Below, one piece after another: positions 8,674 through 16,817 of a stretch of DNA of 64,000 nt. The position numbers and the translations under genes are program-made. Each line of letters starts with the position of its first letter. The first letter of the stretch is position 1. The notes below the pieces were generated by a model. It had not been told where the DNA came from. It was given only the letters and a program-made list of their open reading frames with translations, and searched no databases. This DNA comes from Mycobacterium sp. KBS0706 (GTDB lineage: Bacteria > Pseudomonadota > Alphaproteobacteria > DSM-16000 > Inquilinaceae), in the NCBI RefSeq assembly GCF_005938675.2, contig NZ_VCCH02000002.1, positions 62,001 to 126,000 of the forward strand, given 5' to 3'.

Positions 8674-9602
8674 GCGCCCCCACGGTCCTGCTGCTCTCCA
8701 CCACCCTCGACCTCGGCTATCTGGTCGAGCCGATGCAGGCCGCCCTGCCGGGCGCCGATGTCCGGCTGTGGCCGGATGTCGATCCAGATTCGGTGGAGAT
8801 GGCGATCTGCTGGCGGCCGCCGGCGGGCGTGCTGGCCGCGATGCCGCGCCTCAGGCTGATCCATTCGATCGGCGCCGGAATCGACCACATCACTGCCGAC
8901 CCCGACCTGCCCGACCGGCCGCTGTGCCGGATGATCGACGGCGCCATGGCGGCGGGGATCCGGGAATATGTCCTGTGGTCGGTGCTGTATTTCCACCGCG
9001 ACTTCGACGTCGCCGCCCGCGAGCGCGAGCAGCGGCTGTGGCAGGCGCGGGCGCCGGTCCCGGCCGCCGACTGGACGGTCGGGGTGCTGGGGCTCGGTGC
9101 GATCGGCCTCGGCGTCGCCGCCGCCCTGCGCGGCCTCGGCTATAGGGTGCGGGGCTGGTCGCGCAGCCTGAAGCGGGTCGAGGGCGTGGAGTGCTTCGCC
9201 GGGCCGGAGGGGCTGCGGCCCTGCATTGAAGCCTGCGACGTGGTGGTGTCGATCCTGCCGCTGACGGCGGACACGCGGCGCCTGTTCGACCGGGCGGTGC
9301 TGTCGTGGCTGAAGCCCGGCGCCGCCTTCGTCAATGTCGGCCGCGGCGAGCAGCTGGTGCTGGACGACCTGCTGGCTCTGCTGGACGAAGGGCATCTGCG
9401 CGGTGCCGTGCTCGACGTCTTCGAGGTCGAGCCGCTGCCGCCGGACCACCCTGCCTGGCGGCACCCGGCGGTGGTGGTGACGCCGCATATGGCGTCGCGC
9501 ACCGACCGCCGCGACATCGCCCGCCAGGCGGCGGAGAATTATCGCCGCGCCGTCGACCGGCAACCGCTGATCGGGCTGGTCGAACGCGAACGAGGCTATT
9601 GA
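8670..9602 (+). CDS. D-2-hydroxyacid dehydrogenase (GhrA-like)
   Basis: A 310-residue NAD(P)-dependent enzyme that interconverts a 2-keto acid and a D-2-hydroxy acid. The Rossmann motif GVLGLGAIGLGVA is near residue 137. The catalytic Arg, Glu and His are visible as R225 (VGRGEQ), E254 (DVFEVEP) and H273 (TPHMAS). Size and spacing fit glyoxylate/hydroxypyruvate reductase A. It overlaps the ATPase stop (ATGA), so it belongs to the importer operon and probably acts on a metabolite of the imported compound. Confidence 0.82.
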   Translation: MSAPTVLLLSTTLDLGYLVEPMQAALPGADVRLWPDVDPDSVEMAICWRPPAGVLAAMPRLRLIHSIGAGIDHITADPDLPDRPLCRMIDGAMAAGIREYVLWSVLYFHRDFDVAAREREQRLWQARAPVPAADWTVGVLGLGAIGLGVAAALRGLGYRVRGWSRSLKRVEGVECFAGPEGLRPCIEACDVVVSILPLTADTRRLFDRAVLSWLKPGAAFVNVGRGEQLVLDDLLALLDEGHLRGAVLDVFEVEPLPPDHPAWRHPAVVVTPHMASRTDRRDIARQAAENYRRAVDRQPLIGLVERERGY

Positions 9603-9615
9603 GGAGGAAGCCCGG

Positions 9616-10404
9616 ATGGACGGACAGATGACAGCAGTGCCGCCCGGCATGAGCGAGGCGGAGTGGCAGACCCGCTGCGACCTGGCGGCGCTGTACCGGC
9701 TGGTCGCGCATTTCCGGATGACCGACCTTATCTACACCCATATCAGCGCGCGGGTGCCGGGGCCGGAGGACCATTTCCTGATCAACCGCTACGGCGTGCT
9801 GTTCGACCGCATGCGCGCCAGCGACCTGGTCAAGATCGACCTCGACGGCCGGGTGGTGGGCCAAGGGGCGGGGGGCACCGACGCGGCGATGGACCAGGAG
9901 GTGAACGCCGCCGGCTTCACCATCCATTCGGCCATCCACGCCACCCGCCACGACCTGGTCTGCGTCATCCACACCCACACTGCCGCCGGCATCGCCGTCT
10001 CGGCCCAGAAGCAGGGCTTGCTGCCGATCAGCCAGCACGCGCTCAAGTTCTACGGCCGGCTGGCCTATCACGGCTATGAAGGCATCGCCCTCGACCTCGA
10101 CGAGCGCGACCGGCTGGTGCGCGACCTCGGCGACCGCCAGGCGATGATCCTGCGCAACCACGGCCTGCTGGTGGGCGGGCGCACGATCCCGGAGGCGTTC
10201 AACCAGATCTACTATCTGGAGCGGGCCTGCCAGGCACAGATCCAGGCCCTGGCCGGCGGGGCCGAGCTGGTGCTGCCGCCGGAGGAGGTGCGGCTGCACA
10301 CCGCCGAGCAGTTCCGCCGCGGCGCCACGCTGGAGCATTGCGAGAAGGGATGGAAGGCCGCGCTGGTCTTGGTCGAGGACGGGAAACCGCCCTACTGGTC
10401 ATGA
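9616..10404 (+). CDS. Class II aldolase/adducin-fold protein
   Basis: A 262-residue protein of the FucA/AraD/adducin fold, zinc-dependent enzymes that cleave or epimerise phosphorylated or carboxylated sugars. Candidate zinc ligands are H119 and H121 (VIHTHTAAG) and H182 (RNHGLLVGG). It opens with the helix CDLAALYRLVAHFRMTDLIY and THISARV, typical of the non-sugar-phosphate members found in alphaproteobacteria. It is the last gene of the importer operon, and its stop overlaps the convergent gntR gene by 13 bases. The substrate is unknown; aldolase, epimerase and decarboxylase activities all occur in this fold. Confidence 0.8.
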   Translation: MDGQMTAVPPGMSEAEWQTRCDLAALYRLVAHFRMTDLIYTHISARVPGPEDHFLINRYGVLFDRMRASDLVKIDLDGRVVGQGAGGTDAAMDQEVNAAGFTIHSAIHATRHDLVCVIHTHTAAGIAVSAQKQGLLPISQHALKFYGRLAYHGYEGIALDLDERDRLVRDLGDRQAMILRNHGLLVGGRTIPEAFNQIYYLERACQAQIQALAGGAELVLPPEEVRLHTAEQFRRGATLEHCEKGWKAALVLVEDGKPPYWS

Positions 10405-11114
10405 GCCGGCTCTTCCGCCTCCAGCAGCTTGTGCCGCAGGATGACTTCGCCGCCCTTCAGGATGTCCTGCGCGATCCCGCGCCGCGCTGCCGGGCCGTCG
10501 CCGGCGCGGATCGCCTCCAGCACCGGATAGTGATGCTCGATCATCGACCGGCCGCCGGCCTCGTAGAGCTCGGAGATCAGCGGCCCCATCCGCATCCACA
10601 GCGGCTTCAGGATGCCGGCCAGGGTCGGCAGCCCGGCGATCGCCGGCAACGCCAGGTGGAACTGCTCGTTCAGGGCGATGGCGGCGGCGGTGTCGCCACG
10701 GCGGATCGCGGTCTCGTTCTGGCGGATCAGCCGTTCCAGCAGCTTCAGCTCCTTCGGCGTCGCCCGCGCCGCGGCGCGCTCCGCCGCCAACCCCTCCAGC
10801 TCGATCCGGATGTCGCGGATCTCGAGATACTGCGCCAACGTCAGGGACGGCACGCGGATGTCGCGCAGGCTGCGCAGGATCAGCACCTGCTCCTGCACCA
10901 GCCGCAGGATGGCGTCGCGCACCGGCGTGACGCTGGTGCCCATCTGCTGCGCCAGGTCGCGGATCCGCAGCCTTTCTCCCGGCCGAAGCGCGCCTTCCAT
11001 CAGCGCCGCGCCGAGCTTGGCGTAAACGATGTCGCCCAGATTCTCGTGGTCGATCGCGTCGAGGCCGGGCACCGGGCGGGGTTTATCGATCGTCGGGGGC
11101 GTCGTGCTGTCCAT
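10392..11114 (-). CDS. GntR-family regulator, FCD type
   Basis: A 240-residue transcription factor with an N-terminal winged helix (LRIRDLAQQMGTSVTPVRDA, then ILRLVQEQVL) and a helical FCD ligand-binding domain (IRDIRIELEGLAAERAAARA; His in EQFHLALPAIAG and EHHYPVL) that usually binds a small carboxylate through a metal. The ATG at 11114 is preferred to a longer frame starting at 11345 because the operator-promoter element at 11141-11153 would otherwise be coding. It lies between the importer operon and the deacetylase operon, and the same box precedes both its own gene and the importer, so it probably represses these in the absence of ligand. Confidence 0.85.
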   Translation of the reverse strand: MDSTTPPTIDKPRPVPGLDAIDHENLGDIVYAKLGAALMEGALRPGERLRIRDLAQQMGTSVTPVRDAILRLVQEQVLILRSLRDIRVPSLTLAQYLEIRDIRIELEGLAAERAAARATPKELKLLERLIRQNETAIRRGDTAAAIALNEQFHLALPAIAGLPTLAGILKPLWMRMGPLISELYEAGGRSMIEHHYPVLEAIRAGDGPAARRGIAQDILKGGEVILRHKLLEAEEPAHDQ

Positions 11115-11140
11115 GCGGCGGGATGGTGCGAAGGGCTTCG

Positions 11141-11153
11141 ATGATGCATCATA
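11141..11153 (-). promoter_or_regulatory. GntR autoregulatory operator overlapping -10-like box
   Basis: ATGATGCATCAT at 11141-11152 is a perfect 12-base palindrome. Read on the minus strand it gives TATGATGCATCA, identical to 3561-3572, again with TATGAT in the direction of transcription. It lies 27 bases before gntR and 65 bases before the divergent deacetylase gene, so it could control both. Confidence 0.62.
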
Positions 11154-11217
11154 CATCACTGACGCGGCGGCGGTCGAGGCCGGCGGCCCGGCGCCTTTCG
11201 ACGAATGGGATGATCCG

Positions 11218-12249
11218 ATGAAGGTCTTCTGGAACGACATCCAGCGCAGCCACGCGCCGCAGTTCTTCCTGCAGCGCGGCCAACTGCGCCGCAACTTCGA
11301 GGTGCCGGCCCGGGCCGAGGCGCTGCTGGCCGCGGTGCATGACATGAAGCTCGAGGTGATCGAGCCGCCGGCGGTCGACCGCGCCGCGCTGCAGTCGGTG
11401 CATGCGCCGGACTATCTCGACTTCCTGGAACAGGCCTGGGCGGAGTGGTCGGCGCTGCCCGATCACGGGCCCGAGCTGGTGCCGAACATCCATCCGAGCC
11501 CGGAGATGCTGGCCCAGGGCGCCCGGCCGTCCGGCACCATCGTCGGCAAGCTCGGCTGGTACACCGCCGACACCTCCTGTCCGATCGGGCCGCAGACCTG
11601 GGCGGCCTCGATCGCCGCCGCGTCCTGCGCCGTCGCCGCGGCCGACGAGGCGGCGGCCGGCTGCGCCGCCTATGCGCTGGCCCGCCCGCCGGGGCATCAC
11701 ACCTATGCCGCAAGGGCCGGCGGCCACTGCTACGTCAACAACGCGGCGCTGGCGGCGCAGCGGCTGCGCGACCGCGGTGCGGGGCGTGTCGCCGTGCTCG
11801 ACATCGACGCCCATCACGGCAACGGCACCCAGGGCATCTTCTGGGACCGGGCGGATGTCTTCGTCGCCTCGGTGCATGGCGACCCGAACCGCTATTACCC
11901 CTGGTATGTCGGCCATGCCGGCGAGACCGGCGGCGGGGCGGGGGAGGGAGCCAACCTCAACCTGCCGCTGGCGCTGGGCACCGGCGACGAGGGCTGGCTC
12001 GCCGCGGTCGACCAGGCGGTGGCAGCGACCGAACGGGCCGGGGTCGATGCGGTGGTGGTCAGCCTCGGCTTCGACGCCTCGAAGGACGAGCCGCTGGCGG
12101 CGCTGCAGGTGACCGAGGACGGCTTCGCCCGCGCCGGCGAGAAGATCCGGGCGCTGGGCAAGCCGGCCGCGATCATCCAGGAGGGCGGCTATGCCGTCGA
12201 TGTCCTCGGCCGGCTGCTGACGCGCTTCTTCGACGGCTTCTCCGGCTGA
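11218..12249 (+). CDS. Histone-deacetylase-fold amidohydrolase (acetylpolyamine amidohydrolase-like)
   Basis: A 343-residue zinc deacetylase of the arginase/HDAC fold. The active site is complete: the His pair H160-H161 in RPPGHH, zinc ligands D197, H199 (DIDAHHGNG) and D286 (SLGFDA), and catalytic Y325 in EGGY. Length and opening (MKVFWNDIQRSHAPQFF) resemble bacterial acetylpolyamine amidohydrolases, so the substrate is probably a small N-acetylated amine or amino acid rather than a protein. Upstream in-frame sequence to 11029 lies across the GntR operator and was rejected. The stop overlaps the next ATG (TGATG). Confidence 0.85.
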   Translation: MKVFWNDIQRSHAPQFFLQRGQLRRNFEVPARAEALLAAVHDMKLEVIEPPAVDRAALQSVHAPDYLDFLEQAWAEWSALPDHGPELVPNIHPSPEMLAQGARPSGTIVGKLGWYTADTSCPIGPQTWAASIAAASCAVAAADEAAAGCAAYALARPPGHHTYAARAGGHCYVNNAALAAQRLRDRGAGRVAVLDIDAHHGNGTQGIFWDRADVFVASVHGDPNRYYPWYVGHAGETGGGAGEGANLNLPLALGTGDEGWLAAVDQAVAATERAGVDAVVVSLGFDASKDEPLAALQVTEDGFARAGEKIRALGKPAAIIQEGGYAVDVLGRLLTRFFDGFSG

Positions 12250-13280
12250 TGACCGGGACCGACGACAGGCGGCTCTCGCCGGAGGATGCCGAGCGGCTGG
12301 TCCGTGCCCGCTGGGGGATCGCGGGGCGCGCCGAGGCCTTGAGCAGCGAGCGCGACCAGAACTTCCGGATCGAGACCGCTTCCGGGCGGAGGGTGCTGCT
12401 CAAGATCGCCGATCCGGCCGAGGCGCGGCAGGTCACCAATTTCCAGACCGAGCTGCTGCTGCATCTGGAGCGGACGGATCCGCAGCTGCCGGCGCCGCGC
12501 ATCCTGCGCACGCCCGAGGGGGCGGCGGAGATCGAGATCAGCGCCGGCGCTCCGCTGGTGGCCCGGATGCTGTCCTTCCTGGACGGGACGCCGCTGGCGA
12601 CGGTCGCCGCGCGCTCGCCGCGCCAGCGCCGGCGGATCGGCGAGCGGCTTGGCCGCCTCGGCACGGCCCTCGCCGGCTTCCGCCATCCGGCCGACGAGCA
12701 TGAGCTGATCTGGGACATGGCCGGCGCGGCCCGGTTGCGCGACCTGCTGGGCGAGATCGAGGATGCGGACCGCCGGGCCCTGGCCGCGGCCGGCCTCGAC
12801 CGGTTCGACCGGGTGGTGGCGCCGGCCCTGCCGGGGCTGCGCCGGCAGGTGATCCATGCCGACGCCAATCCCAGCAACATCCTGGTCGATCCGGCCGACC
12901 CCGACACGATCACCGGCCTGATCGATTTCGGCGACGCGGTGCGGACCGTGCTGGCCACCGATGTCGCCGTCGCAGCCGCCTATCACCTCTCCGACGGGGA
13001 CGACCCGCTCGGCCCGGCGGGAGAACTGATCGCCGGCTACCACGACGCGCTGCCGCTGCAGCCGCAGGAGATCGATCTGCTCTGCGACCTGATGGCGACC
13101 CGGCTGGTGATGATCGTGGTCATCGGCGCCTGGCGCGCCCGGCGCCATCCGGAGAACCGGGACTACATCCTGCGCAACAACCAGACGGCCTGGGCGCGGC
13201 TGCGGCGGCTTGCCGATCTCGACCGGCAGGAAGCCGCCGGCCGCCTGCACAGGATCTGCCGGGAGGAAATCCATGGCTGA
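12249..13280 (+). CDS. APH-fold small-molecule kinase, hydroxylysine-kinase-like
   Basis: A 343-residue phosphotransferase of the aminoglycoside-phosphotransferase fold. The catalytic loop is HADANPSN (H203, D205, N210) and the metal-binding DFG equivalent is IDFGD (D226). ERDQNF at residues 34-39 resembles the DDQNF motif I recall for hydroxylysine kinase (AGPHD1/HYKK) and its bacterial relatives. It sits between a deacetylase and a phospho-lyase-like PLP enzyme, overlapping both, which favours a hydroxylated amine or amino acid as substrate over an antibiotic. An alternative is a homoserine or choline kinase-like role. Confidence 0.78.
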   Translation: MTGTDDRRLSPEDAERLVRARWGIAGRAEALSSERDQNFRIETASGRRVLLKIADPAEARQVTNFQTELLLHLERTDPQLPAPRILRTPEGAAEIEISAGAPLVARMLSFLDGTPLATVAARSPRQRRRIGERLGRLGTALAGFRHPADEHELIWDMAGAARLRDLLGEIEDADRRALAAAGLDRFDRVVAPALPGLRRQVIHADANPSNILVDPADPDTITGLIDFGDAVRTVLATDVAVAAAYHLSDGDDPLGPAGELIAGYHDALPLQPQEIDLLCDLMATRLVMIVVIGAWRARRHPENRDYILRNNQTAWARLRRLADLDRQEAAGRLHRICREEIHG

Positions 13281-14553
13281 CGACCGCACCGCCGCCCTGC
13301 GCGCCCGCCGAGACCGGCTGCTGGGCCCGGCGTATCGCCTGTTCTACGACGAGCCGCTGCATGTCGTGCGCGGCGAGAGCGTCTGGCTGACCGGCGCCGA
13401 TGGCGAGCGCTATCTCGACGCCTACAACAACGTCGCCTCGGTCGGGCATTGCCACCCGCATGTCGTCGGCGCGCTGGCACGACAGGCGGCGGTGCTGAAC
13501 ACCCACACCCGCTACCTCTCGGAGGGCGTGCTCGACTATGCCGAGCGGCTGCTGGCGACCTTCCCGCTCGAGATCGGCCATGTGATGTTCACCTGCACCG
13601 GCAGCGAGGCCAACGACCTGGCCCTGCGGGTGGCGCGCACCGTCACCGGCGGCACCGGCGTGGTCGTCACCGACTGGGCCTATCACGGCGTGACCGTGGC
13701 GCTGGCGGAGATGTCGCCCTCGCTCGGCAGCGCGGTCCGGATCGGCGACCATGTCCGGCTGGTCGCGCCGCCGGACGCCTATCGCGAGCCGGGCGATGTC
13801 GGCCAGGCCTTCGCTGCGCGGGTGACCGCCGCCATCGAGGATATGCGCCGGCACGGCATCACGCCGGCGGCGCTGCTGGTCGATACCATCTTCTCCAGCG
13901 ACGGCGTCTTCGCCGATCCCGCCGGCTTTCTGGCCCCGGCCGCGGCGGCGATGCGGGCGGCGGGCGGGCTGGTCATCGCCGACGAGGTGCAGCCCGGCTT
14001 CGGCCGCACCGGCGGCATGTGGGGCTTCGCCCGGCACGGCTTCGTCCCCGACATGATCACCATGGGCAAGCCGATGGGCGATGGCCACCCGATCGCCGGC
14101 ATGGCGGCGCGGCCAGAAGTGCTGGCCGAGTTCGGCCGTCGGACCCGCTATTTCAACACCTTCGGCGGCAACCCGGTCTCGGCCGCGGTCGGCATGGCGG
14201 TGCTGGACGTGATCGAAGGCGAGGGCCTGGTCGCGAATGCCCGCGACACCGGCGCGGTCCTGCGCCAGGCGCTGCAGGATCTGGCGGTCCGCCACCCCGC
14301 CATCGGCGATGTCCGAGGCGCGGGACTGTTCCTCGGGGTCGAGCTGGTGCGCAACCGGGCGACGCGCGAGCCGGACGGCGTGTTGGCCGCCCACGTGGTC
14401 AACGGCCTGCGCCGGCGGCGGGTGCTGGTCAGCAGCTGCGGCCGGCATGGCAACGTGCTGAAGCTGCGCCCGCCGCTGGTCTTCGGGCGCGAGCACGCCG
14501 AGATCCTGGTCGACGCGCTCGACCGCACCCTGGCCGACACGGACGGGGCGTAG
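13273..14553 (+). CDS. PLP enzyme, class III aminotransferase fold, probable phospho-lyase
   Basis: A 426-residue fold-type I PLP enzyme. D237 in DEVQPGFGRTG should contact the pyridine nitrogen and K266 in TMGKPMGDGHP should bind PLP. The MGKPMGxGHP stretch is characteristic of the AGXT2L1/AGXT2L2 branch, which are not transaminases but eliminate phosphate and ammonia from phosphoethanolamine or 5-phosphohydroxylysine to give an aldehyde. The preceding gene encodes the matching kind of kinase and overlaps by 8 bases. I infer a kinase plus phospho-lyase pair; ordinary omega-transaminase activity is the alternative. The start follows GGGAGGAAAT. Confidence 0.8.
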   Translation: MADDRTAALRARRDRLLGPAYRLFYDEPLHVVRGESVWLTGADGERYLDAYNNVASVGHCHPHVVGALARQAAVLNTHTRYLSEGVLDYAERLLATFPLEIGHVMFTCTGSEANDLALRVARTVTGGTGVVVTDWAYHGVTVALAEMSPSLGSAVRIGDHVRLVAPPDAYREPGDVGQAFAARVTAAIEDMRRHGITPAALLVDTIFSSDGVFADPAGFLAPAAAAMRAAGGLVIADEVQPGFGRTGGMWGFARHGFVPDMITMGKPMGDGHPIAGMAARPEVLAEFGRRTRYFNTFGGNPVSAAVGMAVLDVIEGEGLVANARDTGAVLRQALQDLAVRHPAIGDVRGAGLFLGVELVRNRATREPDGVLAAHVVNGLRRRRVLVSSCGRHGNVLKLRPPLVFGREHAEILVDALDRTLADTDGA

Positions 14554-14556
14554 CTC

Positions 14557-15498
14557 TCAGAACGCCGCGGCGCCGACCCCGAGCTCGGGATAGAGCCCGT
14601 CGAGCACACCGATATCCGACCGGGTCTGGGCGATGATCCAGTCGCGGATCTCGGCGACGGCGGTGCGCATCGGCCGGGCCCGCGAATGCACCAGCTGGCA
14701 CAGCCGCCCGGTGCGCATCAGGCTGCTTGCGGCGGGCACCAGTGCCCCGGTGCCGAGCCAGTGCGAGGACACCGTCACCCAGCCCAGCGCGATGCCCTGG
14801 CCCAGCAGCGCCGCCTGCACCACGATAGCGTAGTCGGAGAAGCTCAGCGTGCTCCGCGGCCCGGCGCGGTCGTCGCGGAGGTCCTCGAACCCGTCTGGCC
14901 AGCCGGGGTCGGAGCCGGCGAGGTTGATGATGGTGTTGCCGTCGCTCGCCGCCTTCTGGCGCTCGAGATAGGCCGGGCTGCAGATCGGCAGCATGATCTC
15001 GCGCATCACCAGCGAGGTCTCGTGGCCGGCATCGCCGCCGTCGACGAAGCGCATGCCGAGATCGACATCGTCGACCGGCCCCTGCAGCGGCCCGGCGATC
15101 AGCTGGAAGCGCAGGTCGACCGACGGGAACTCCTTCTGCAGCCGGTTGATCCGCGGCATCAGCCAATGGGTGGTGAAGGCGGTCGACAGCGACAGCGTCA
15201 CCGTCTCGGTGCCGGTGCGCTTTGCCTCGATCTCGCGGATCGCGGCCTCGATGCTGCGGAACCCCTCGGCGATGCGGCGGTACAGCGTCCGGCCGTCCTC
15301 GGTCAGCACGATGCCGGCGGCGGACCGGTCGAACAGCCGCACGCCGAGATGGCTCTCCAGCCGGCCGAGCATCCGGCTGACCGCCGGCTGGGTGACGTTC
15401 AGCTCCGCCGCCGCCCGGGTGAAGCTGCCGCAGCGCGCCGCGGCCTCGAACACGAAGAGGGCATTCGACGAGGGCAGCATCCGGCGCAGCTGGGTCAT
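14557..15498 (-). CDS. LysR-family regulator (GcvA-like)
   Basis: A 313-residue LysR-type regulator. The N-terminal helix-turn-helix is in FEAAARCGSFTRAAAELNVT followed by QPAVSRMLGRLE; the rest is the periplasmic-binding-like effector domain, with the GcvA-type THWLMPRINRLQ segment. It is divergent from the polyamine-type importer operon starting at 15687, with 188 bases between them, so that operon is its likely target. Its stop lies 3 bases from the convergent PLP-enzyme stop, leaving no room for a separate terminator. Confidence 0.85.
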   Translation of the reverse strand: MTQLRRMLPSSNALFVFEAAARCGSFTRAAAELNVTQPAVSRMLGRLESHLGVRLFDRSAAGIVLTEDGRTLYRRIAEGFRSIEAAIREIEAKRTGTETVTLSLSTAFTTHWLMPRINRLQKEFPSVDLRFQLIAGPLQGPVDDVDLGMRFVDGGDAGHETSLVMREIMLPICSPAYLERQKAASDGNTIINLAGSDPGWPDGFEDLRDDRAGPRSTLSFSDYAIVVQAALLGQGIALGWVTVSSHWLGTGALVPAASSLMRTGRLCQLVHSRARPMRTAVAEIRDWIIAQTRSDIGVLDGLYPELGVGAAAF

Positions 15499-15686
15499 GA
15501 TCTGAGTTTATGGGCCGGCCAACCTTTTCGCAATTGCCTCGCCCCGGGTCGTTTGCTGTGATCTATCCACGACACAAGGATCCCGGCACGCGATCGCCCG
15601 CCTGGCGGAGAACGATGCGACGGATCCGGTGACGGCCGCTCATGCCGCCATGGCATGCGCGGCGCTCAGGGACAAGGCTCACGACC

Positions 15687-16772
15687 ATGACGCAGCACGG
15701 CAGCACGGGCGTCTCGATCCGTTCCGTCAGCAAGCATTACGATGCCTTCCGCGCCCTCGACGATGTCAGCCTGACGATCGCGCCGGGCGAGTTCGTCTCG
15801 CTGCTCGGCCCCTCCGGCTCGGGCAAGACCACGCTGCTCAGCATCCTCGGCGGCTTCATCCAGCCAACGGCCGGGTCGGTCCGGTTCGGCGAGCGCGACG
15901 TCACCTTCACCCCGCCGCACAAGCGCGACATCGGCATCGTGTTCCAGAGCTACGCCCTGTTCCCGCATCTGACGGTGGGCGAGAACGTCGCCTTCCCGCT
16001 GCGGGCGCGGCGCCTGCCGAAATCGGGCTGGGCCGGCAAGGTGGCCGGGGCGCTGGCGATGGTCGATCTGTCCGGCTACGAGAACCGCCGGATCTCCCAG
16101 CTGTCCGGCGGCCAGCGCCAGCGTGTCGCCCTGGCCCGCGCCATCGTGTTCGAGCCGCGGCTGATCCTGATGGACGAGCCGCTGTCGGCCCTCGACAAGC
16201 AGCTGCGCGACACGATGCAGATCGAGCTGCGGCACCTGCACCGGCGACTGGGCGCGACCATCGTCTACGTCACCCATGACCAGCGCGAAGCGCTGACGAT
16301 GAGCGACCGGGTCGCCATCCTGCGCGACGGCCGGCTGGTGCAGATCGACACGCCGGAGCGGCTGCACGACCATCCGGCCGACAGCTTCGTCGCCAGCTTC
16401 ATCGGCGAGGCGGCGCTGCTGCCGGTCACCCGCGCCGGGCCCGACCGGGTGGCTCTGGGCGGCGCCGTGCTGCGCTCCGGCCGGCCGATCCCGCAGGGCG
16501 ACGAACTGCTGCTGGCGGTGCAAACCGAGAAGCTGCTGATCGACGCCGGCGATGCCGGCGACGGCGCCAACCGGCTGTCCGGCCAGGTGTCGGAGATCAT
16601 CTACCAGGGCGAGAGCCTGAAGGTGTTCCTGACCCTCGACGACGGCACCGTGCTCAGCCTGCGCCAGCCCAGCCATCACGCCGCGCGCAGCAGCGTCCCG
16701 CCGGTCGGCGGCCGGATCGCCGTCACCCTGCATCCCGAAGACACCATCGTCGTCCCGCGCGCGGCCGCCTGA
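15687..16772 (+). CDS. Polyamine/spermidine-type ABC importer ATPase (PotA-like)
   Basis: A 361-residue ATPase with one nucleotide-binding domain: Walker A GPSGSGKT at residue 41, signature LSGGQRQRV at 139, Walker B LILMDEPLSALD, and a C-terminal TOBE-like beta domain (about residues 270-360). This layout is that of PotA/FbpC importer ATPases. The ATG at 15687 was chosen over one at 15642 because homology begins at VSIRSVSKHYDAF. The cognate permeases and binding protein lie 3 kb downstream, after a HAD and an oxidase gene, in the same direction. Confidence 0.87.
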   Translation: MTQHGSTGVSIRSVSKHYDAFRALDDVSLTIAPGEFVSLLGPSGSGKTTLLSILGGFIQPTAGSVRFGERDVTFTPPHKRDIGIVFQSYALFPHLTVGENVAFPLRARRLPKSGWAGKVAGALAMVDLSGYENRRISQLSGGQRQRVALARAIVFEPRLILMDEPLSALDKQLRDTMQIELRHLHRRLGATIVYVTHDQREALTMSDRVAILRDGRLVQIDTPERLHDHPADSFVASFIGEAALLPVTRAGPDRVALGGAVLRSGRPIPQGDELLLAVQTEKLLIDAGDAGDGANRLSGQVSEIIYQGESLKVFLTLDDGTVLSLRQPSHHAARSSVPPVGGRIAVTLHPEDTIVVPRAAA

Positions 16773-16817
16773 GCCGGCGCCATTCCTCCCGATCCACAAT
16801 CCGAGAAGCAGATATCC

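Noticed and set aside
11029..11217. In-frame upstream extension of the deacetylase gene
   Set aside because: It would translate across the GntR operator and promoter, and the added residues match nothing; the family N-terminus begins at the ATG at 11218.
11115..11345. In-frame upstream extension of the GntR gene
   Set aside because: It covers the operator at 11141-11153 and overlaps the deacetylase start in antisense; the ATG at 11114 gives normal family length.
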